Shown here: positions 59,968-64,000 of the stretch, in pieces
Numbering within the stretch: position 1 is the first letter of the stretch
How the letters are laid out: each line of letters opens with the position of its first letter
Source of the DNA: Porphyromonas uenonis 60-3
GTDB taxonomy: Bacteria > Bacteroidota > Bacteroidia > Bacteroidales > Porphyromonadaceae
Reading direction: 5' to 3'
Length of the DNA: 64,000 bases
Assembly (NCBI RefSeq): GCF_000174775.1
Contig: NZ_ACLR01000179.1
Coordinates: 1-64,000, forward strand
Notes under the pieces: model-generated
Told to the model about the DNA's origin: nothing
Seen by the model: only the letters and a program-made list of their open reading frames with translations
Database searches by the model: none
Made by a program: the position numbers and the translations under genes

Positions 59968-60909
59968 ATGAAGCTCTTCACCGATCCATCACGGTCTCTG
60001 CTCTCGATAGCTTGTCTGCTCTTGCTCTGCGCCACTGCGTGGGGGCAGGCGCCGATGAATCCTAACTACCAGACCTATATACGTACCTATGCCGATGAGT
60101 GCATTCGCCAGATGAAGCGTCACAAGATCCCTGCGAGCATCACGATGGCGCAGGGACTGATCGAGACGGGCGCTGGCTCTAGTCGTCTGGCGCGTGATGG
60201 CAATAACCACTTCGGCATCAAGTGTCACCGCGCTTGGCAGGGGCAGCGTATCTATGCCGACGATGATCTCAAGGGGGAGTGCTTTCGCAAGTACCGCTCT
60301 GCGGGTGACTCCTACGAGGATCACTCCAACTTCCTCAAGCAGCCTCGCTACAAGGTGCTATACACCTATCAGATTACGGACTATGAGGCTTGGGCTAGGG
60401 GACTGCAGCAGTGTGGCTATGCGACGAACAAGGGCTACGCCAACATGCTCATCAAGGTAATCGAGCAGTACGAGCTATACGAGCTGGATCGTGGGCGCTA
60501 TCCACGCTGGATGTCGGGCCGCCCCGCACCGACCTATACGCCTTCTGAAAAGGATCCAGAGATGAAGCTGACGCACGAGGGATACTTTAGCTATGGACTC
60601 CTATATATATTAGCAAACAAAGGAGACTCGCTCGAGTCGATCGCTCGTGAGATGGGCATAAGCCTCAAGCACTTGGCCGACTACAACGATATGCCGGTGG
60701 ACTTCCCGCTACAAGCTGGCGATGTGATCTACCTAGAGCGCAAGAACAAGCGTGCCACACCTGACTATCCCGACCATGTGGTGCAGGTGGGCGAGTCGAT
60801 GCACGACATATCGCAGCGCTACGGCATACGCCTCGAGCGACTCTACCGTATGAACCATCTAGACTACGACTACGTCCCCGAGGAGGGCGACGTGCTCAGA
60901 CTTCGATAA
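59968..60909 (+). CDS. Glucosaminidase with LysM domains
   Basis: 313 residues. Signal peptide ending near ATAWGQAP. A mannosyl-glycoprotein endo-beta-N-acetylglucosaminidase-like domain (about 30-170) has the catalytic Glu in ITMAQGLIETGAGSS and also GNNHFGIKCHRAWQGQRIY. Two LysM domains follow (about 200-250 and 265-313), with NKGDSLESIAREMGISLKHL and VGESMHDISQRYGIRLERLY. It cleaves the peptidoglycan glycan chain in the periplasm. purM follows after a heptamer array. Confidence 0.93.
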   Translation: MKLFTDPSRSLLSIACLLLLCATAWGQAPMNPNYQTYIRTYADECIRQMKRHKIPASITMAQGLIETGAGSSRLARDGNNHFGIKCHRAWQGQRIYADDDLKGECFRKYRSAGDSYEDHSNFLKQPRYKVLYTYQITDYEAWARGLQQCGYATNKGYANMLIKVIEQYELYELDRGRYPRWMSGRPAPTYTPSEKDPEMKLTHEGYFSYGLLYILANKGDSLESIAREMGISLKHLADYNDMPVDFPLQAGDVIYLERKNKRATPDYPDHVVQVGESMHDISQRYGIRLERLYRMNHLDYDYVPEEGDVLRLR

Positions 60910-60912
60910 TCT

Positions 60913-60961
60913 CTAATTTCTAACCTCTAACTTCTAAAGTCTAACCTCTAACCTCTAAGGT
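60913..60961 (+). repeat. Heptamer array H11 (7 units)
   Basis: Seven phased units CTAATTT, CTAACCT, CTAACTT, CTAAAGT, CTAACCT, CTAACCT, CTAAGGT, filling the gap between the glucosaminidase stop and the purM start at 60966. Confidence 0.8.
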
Positions 60962-60965
60962 CTCT

Positions 60966-62126
60966 ATGAACCGATACATGCGCCGAGGCGTTTCTGCCGC
61001 AAAAGAAGATGTACACAATGCCATTGCCCATATAGACAAAGGGCTCTACCCGCAAGCCTTTTGCAAGATCCTACCAGACGTACTGGGTGGTGATCCTGAC
61101 TATTGCAATATCATGCACGCTGATGGGGCTGGCACGAAGTCTTCGCTAGCCTATATCTACTGGCGAGAGACGGGCGACCTATCCGTGTGGCGAGGCATTG
61201 CGCAGGATGCGATCGTGATGAACCTCGACGACCTCCTCTGCGTGGGAGCGACCTCGGGGATGCTTCTCTCCTCGACCATCGGGCGCAACAAGCAGCTCAT
61301 ACCAGGCGAAGTGATCGGCGCAGTCATCAATGGAACCGAGGAGATCCTAGCGCAGATGCGTGACCTCGGCGTAGAGATCTATCTTACGGGAGGCGAGACA
61401 GCTGACGTGGGCGATCTAGTTCGCACGATCATCGTGGACAGCACGGTGACCTGCCGTATGCGTCGGAGCGACATCATCGACAACGCACACATCGCTGACG
61501 GGGACGTGATCGTCGGCTTCGCCTCCTATGGACAGGCGACTTACGAGGCGCGTTACAATGGCGGTATGGGGAGCAACGGACTAACCTCCGCACGACACGA
61601 TATACTCTCGCACGCATTGGCCGAGAAGTTTCCCGAGAGCTACGACCCAGCCGTACCTGACGACTTGGTTTACAGCGGGAGCCGTGAGCTACTCGCTGAG
61701 GTGCCAGGGACTGGGCTGACGGTCGGCGAACTGATCCTCTCTCCGACCCGCACTTACGCACCGCTTGTGGCGAAGTTGCTCAAAGAGATGCGACCCGCCA
61801 TCCACGGACTGATCCACTGTACCGGAGGCGCTCAGACGAAGGTGATGAACTTCGTCACGAACAAGCACATTATCAAGGACAATCTGCTCCCCATCCCGCC
61901 ACTTTTCCAGATGATTGCCGAGGAGAGTGGCACCGACGCTGCGGAGCTGTACCAAGTCTTCAACATGGGGCACCGTCTAGAGGCTTACTTGCCCGCAGAG
62001 CAGGCCGAGGAAGCCATCGCCGTGGCACGACACTTCAACATTAATGCGCAGGTCATCGGCCGTGTCGAGTCGGCCGAGCAGAATCGCCTGACACTCGTTA
62101 CGCCCTTTGGCACAGTAGAGCGATAG
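60966..62126 (+). CDS. purM: Phosphoribosylformylglycinamidine cyclo-ligase (AIR synthase) family
   Basis: 386 residues, the length usual for Bacteroidetes PurM. The N-terminal RGVSAAKEDVHNAI and HADGAGTKSSLAYIYWRETG form the ATP-binding loop of the PurM/SelD fold; DAIVMNLDDLLCVGATSGML, YLTGGETADVGDLVRTI and IHCTGGAQTKVMNFV follow. It makes AIR in purine synthesis. It differs in length from the 345-residue proteobacterial enzyme. The heptamer array fills the space upstream, so its ribosome site is unclear. prfA follows 37 bp later. Confidence 0.88.
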   Translation: MNRYMRRGVSAAKEDVHNAIAHIDKGLYPQAFCKILPDVLGGDPDYCNIMHADGAGTKSSLAYIYWRETGDLSVWRGIAQDAIVMNLDDLLCVGATSGMLLSSTIGRNKQLIPGEVIGAVINGTEEILAQMRDLGVEIYLTGGETADVGDLVRTIIVDSTVTCRMRRSDIIDNAHIADGDVIVGFASYGQATYEARYNGGMGSNGLTSARHDILSHALAEKFPESYDPAVPDDLVYSGSRELLAEVPGTGLTVGELILSPTRTYAPLVAKLLKEMRPAIHGLIHCTGGAQTKVMNFVTNKHIIKDNLLPIPPLFQMIAEESGTDAAELYQVFNMGHRLEAYLPAEQAEEAIAVARHFNINAQVIGRVESAEQNRLTLVTPFGTVER

Positions 62127-62163
62127 CCTTTGACCCACCCCTCACATCACTTAGCAGACCTAT

Positions 62164-63270
62164 ATGAACGATTTACTCAACCGCATAGAAGCTCTGGTGG
62201 CGCGCCACGAGGAGCTAGAGACTTTGATCACAGACCCTAGCGTCATCGCAGACGGCAGACGCTTTGCCACCCTGAGCAAGGAGTACACGCACCTCGGAGA
62301 GATCCTCAAGGCTGGGGCGCAGTACAAGCAACTCCTGACCCAGCAGGAGGAGGCCGAGAGCACCCTCCAGGACAGCGACAGCGATGAGGAGCTAAAAGCC
62401 ATGGCTCGCGAACTACTTGCTGAGGCTAAGGAGGAGAGCCCTAAGATGGAGGAAGAGATCAAGCTACTTCTCCTACCGAATGATCCTGAGGACGACAAGA
62501 ACGCTATCCTAGAGCTACGCGCTGGGACGGGCGGTGACGAAGCTGCGCTCTTTGCGGGAGATCTCTTCCGTATGTACTCGCGCTACTGCGAGACCAAGGG
62601 GTGGAACGTCACCGTCAGTAGCTACACCGAGGGCGGTACAGGAGGTTACAAAGAGATCGTCCTCAATGTCACAGGCACGGGTGTCTATGGGACGCTCAAG
62701 TATGAGAGTGGCGTGCACCGTGTGCAGCGTGTCCCGCAGACGGAGACGCAGGGACGTATTCACACCTCGGCAGCGACCGTGGCGGTACTGCCTGAGGCGG
62801 ACAAGTTTGAGGTCAACATCAACGAGGGAGAGATCAAGTGGGACACTTTCCGCTCCAGTGGTGCCGGTGGGCAGAACGTCAACAAGGTGGAGTCGGGCGT
62901 ACGTCTGCACTATCCGTGGCGCAACCCCAATACGGGTGTCGTGGAGGACATCACGATCGAGTGTACCGAGACGCGCGACCAGCCGAAGAACAAGGAGCGT
63001 GCCCTCTCACGCCTTCGCACTTTCATCTACGACAAGGAGCATCAGAAGTATATCGACGAGATCGCCTCTCGTCGTAAGACGATGGTCTCGACGGGCGACC
63101 GCTCGGCAAAGATCCGCACCTACAACTTTCCTCAGGGGCGTGTCACCGATCACCGCATTGGTCTGACCGTGCACAACCTACCAGGTGTCCTCGGTGGCGA
63201 TCTGCAGCCGATCATTGATGCGCTCATCGTTGCTGAGAATACCGAACGCCTCAAGGAGGCCGCCCTCTGA
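62164..63270 (+). CDS. prfA: Peptide chain release factor 1
   Basis: 368 residues. The GGQ motif lies in SSGAGGQNVNKVESGVRL near residue 236. The stop-codon recognition helix-loop region precedes it, and the C-terminal PQGRVTDHRIGLTVHNLPGV matches RF1. It releases peptide at UAA and UAG. It is probably cotranscribed with purM. Confidence 0.96.
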   Translation: MNDLLNRIEALVARHEELETLITDPSVIADGRRFATLSKEYTHLGEILKAGAQYKQLLTQQEEAESTLQDSDSDEELKAMARELLAEAKEESPKMEEEIKLLLLPNDPEDDKNAILELRAGTGGDEAALFAGDLFRMYSRYCETKGWNVTVSSYTEGGTGGYKEIVLNVTGTGVYGTLKYESGVHRVQRVPQTETQGRIHTSAATVAVLPEADKFEVNINEGEIKWDTFRSSGAGGQNVNKVESGVRLHYPWRNPNTGVVEDITIECTETRDQPKNKERALSRLRTFIYDKEHQKYIDEIASRRKTMVSTGDRSAKIRTYNFPQGRVTDHRIGLTVHNLPGVLGGDLQPIIDALIVAENTERLKEAAL

Positions 63271-63310
63271 TTCCATCCTGTGGGGGCTTGTTTTTGTGGT
63301 TCGTTTTGTA

Positions 63311-63318
63311 TACCTTTG
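63311..63318 (+). promoter_or_regulatory. sodB promoter -7 box
   Basis: Plus-strand TACCTTTG, with a near-consensus -33 CTTG at 63287-63290, 20 bp upstream. Confidence 0.6.
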
Positions 63319-63383
63319 TGACGCAGTCTAGGCTAAGACCTAGAGCTGCTCATGTCACACTTAAAGTAAACAGATAAAGCAAT

Positions 63384-63965
63384 ATGACACACGAACTAAT
63401 AAAGCTCCCCTATGCAAACAATGCGCTCGAGCCAGTAATCAGCGCTGAGACGATTCAGTATCACCACGGCAAGCACCTCAAGGGCTATGTCGACACGCTC
63501 AATAAGCTCCTGCCCGACTCTGACCTTAAGGACGCTTCTCTCGAGGAGATCGTTCGCAAGGCTGAGGGCAAGCTCTACAATCAGGCTGGCCAGGTGATGA
63601 ATCACAATATGTACTTCCTCCAGTTCGCACCAAACGCTGGTGGGCATCCCGAGGGCAAGCTCGCTGACGCTATCAAGCGCGACTTCGGTAGCTTTGAAGC
63701 TTTCCAGACAGCCTTCAACGATGCCTGCACCTCACTCTTTGGTTCAGGCTGGGCTTGGCTAGCTAGCGATGACCAGGGCAAGCTCTCTATCGAGAAGGAG
63801 CCTAATGCTGGCAACCCCCTACGCAAGGGCCTCAAGCCGCTGATGTGCTTCGACGTATGGGAGCACGCTTACTACCTCACTTATCAGAACCGCCGCGCCG
63901 ATCACGTCAAGGACCTATGGTCTATCATTGACTGGAAGGAGATCGCACGTCGCTACGAGGCGTAA
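63384..63965 (+). CDS. sodB: Superoxide dismutase (Fe/Mn)
   Basis: 193 residues. Metal ligands: His in SAETIQYHHGKHLKGYVDTL, His in QVMNHNMYFLQF, and Asp and His in LMCFDVWEHAYYLTYQNRR. GSGWAWLASDDQGKL is the family signature. Porphyromonas SODs can be cambialistic (Fe or Mn). It converts superoxide to oxygen and peroxide in the cytoplasm. Own promoter at 63311-63318. Confidence 0.96.
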   Translation: MTHELIKLPYANNALEPVISAETIQYHHGKHLKGYVDTLNKLLPDSDLKDASLEEIVRKAEGKLYNQAGQVMNHNMYFLQFAPNAGGHPEGKLADAIKRDFGSFEAFQTAFNDACTSLFGSGWAWLASDDQGKLSIEKEPNAGNPLRKGLKPLMCFDVWEHAYYLTYQNRRADHVKDLWSIIDWKEIARRYEA

Positions 63966-64000
63966 GCCGATAAGCGCAAACCCGTAGAAGCGATAGCTTA

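Overview
The window looks like a chromosomal segment of a Porphyromonas-type Bacteroidales, perhaps near P. asaccharolytica or P. uenonis. The reasons are the recurring Bacteroidetes promoter core TAnnTTTG in front of genes on both strands, housekeeping proteins of Bacteroidetes type (long DnaE, six-domain RpsA, 386-residue PurM-like protein), an Omp28-like protein with a type IX secretion tail, and a fairly high GC content for the phylum. The species is inference. I found no tRNA, rRNA, CRISPR array, transposase, phage or plasmid gene, and no origin.

Layout. 1-498: two duplicated leftward promoters for a unit beyond the left edge. 499-5525 (minus): tkt, a TPR protein, rnhA and an ATP-grasp-like protein. 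5862-6872: a leucine-rich-repeat surface protein. 7455-12551 (minus): mnmA, argS, a porin and a YitT membrane protein. 13069-16348 (minus): NUDIX hydrolase, ROK kinase, C69 dipeptidase. 16783-24231 (minus): trxA, dnaE, corA with a long structured leader, and rarA. 24403-29298 (plus): M48 lipoprotein, cobalamin adenosyltransferase, glutaminyl-cyclase-like M28 lipoprotein, sufE and two acyltransferase-fold proteins. 29309-33067 (minus): nfo, a YciO-family protein and an Ig-like lipoprotein whose tail is out of frame. 33573-35924: a TonB-dependent receptor. 36014-42904 (minus): hpt, adk, obgE, pgl, hflX, a lipid A acyltransferase and an O-antigen-ligase-like protein. 43828-45697 (plus): a carboxyltransferase gene broken by four single-base insertions. 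46081-46779 (minus): a small beta-barrel protein. 47181-55037 (plus): S41 protease, AspT-like transporter, PlsC-like acyltransferase, nitrilase-family amidase and a BtuFCD/FecBCD-type ABC importer. 55493-59339 (minus): rpsA and an Omp28-like T9SS cargo. 59968-63965 (plus): glucosaminidase-LysM protein, purM, prfA and sodB.

The genes are mostly ordinary. The unusual material lies between them: four families of short repeats fill most of the longer gaps. (1) Seven copies, about 155-200 bp each, of an element built on 21-bp units with cores TTCGGAAGAA or TTCCGAAGAA and closed by the inverted pair CTCCACGGA/TCCGTGGAG. (2) Eleven arrays of a 7-bp unit CTAAYYT (TTAGRRR on the other strand); several lie directly upstream of a TAnnTTTG box in one fixed orientation. 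(3) Five arrays of a 9-bp unit close to ATCGGAGCT, each next to a heptamer array. (4) Three copies of a GGACGCAC/GTGCGTCC hairpin element. These repeats, the structured corA leader and the frameshift cluster in the carboxyltransferase gene are the main leads.
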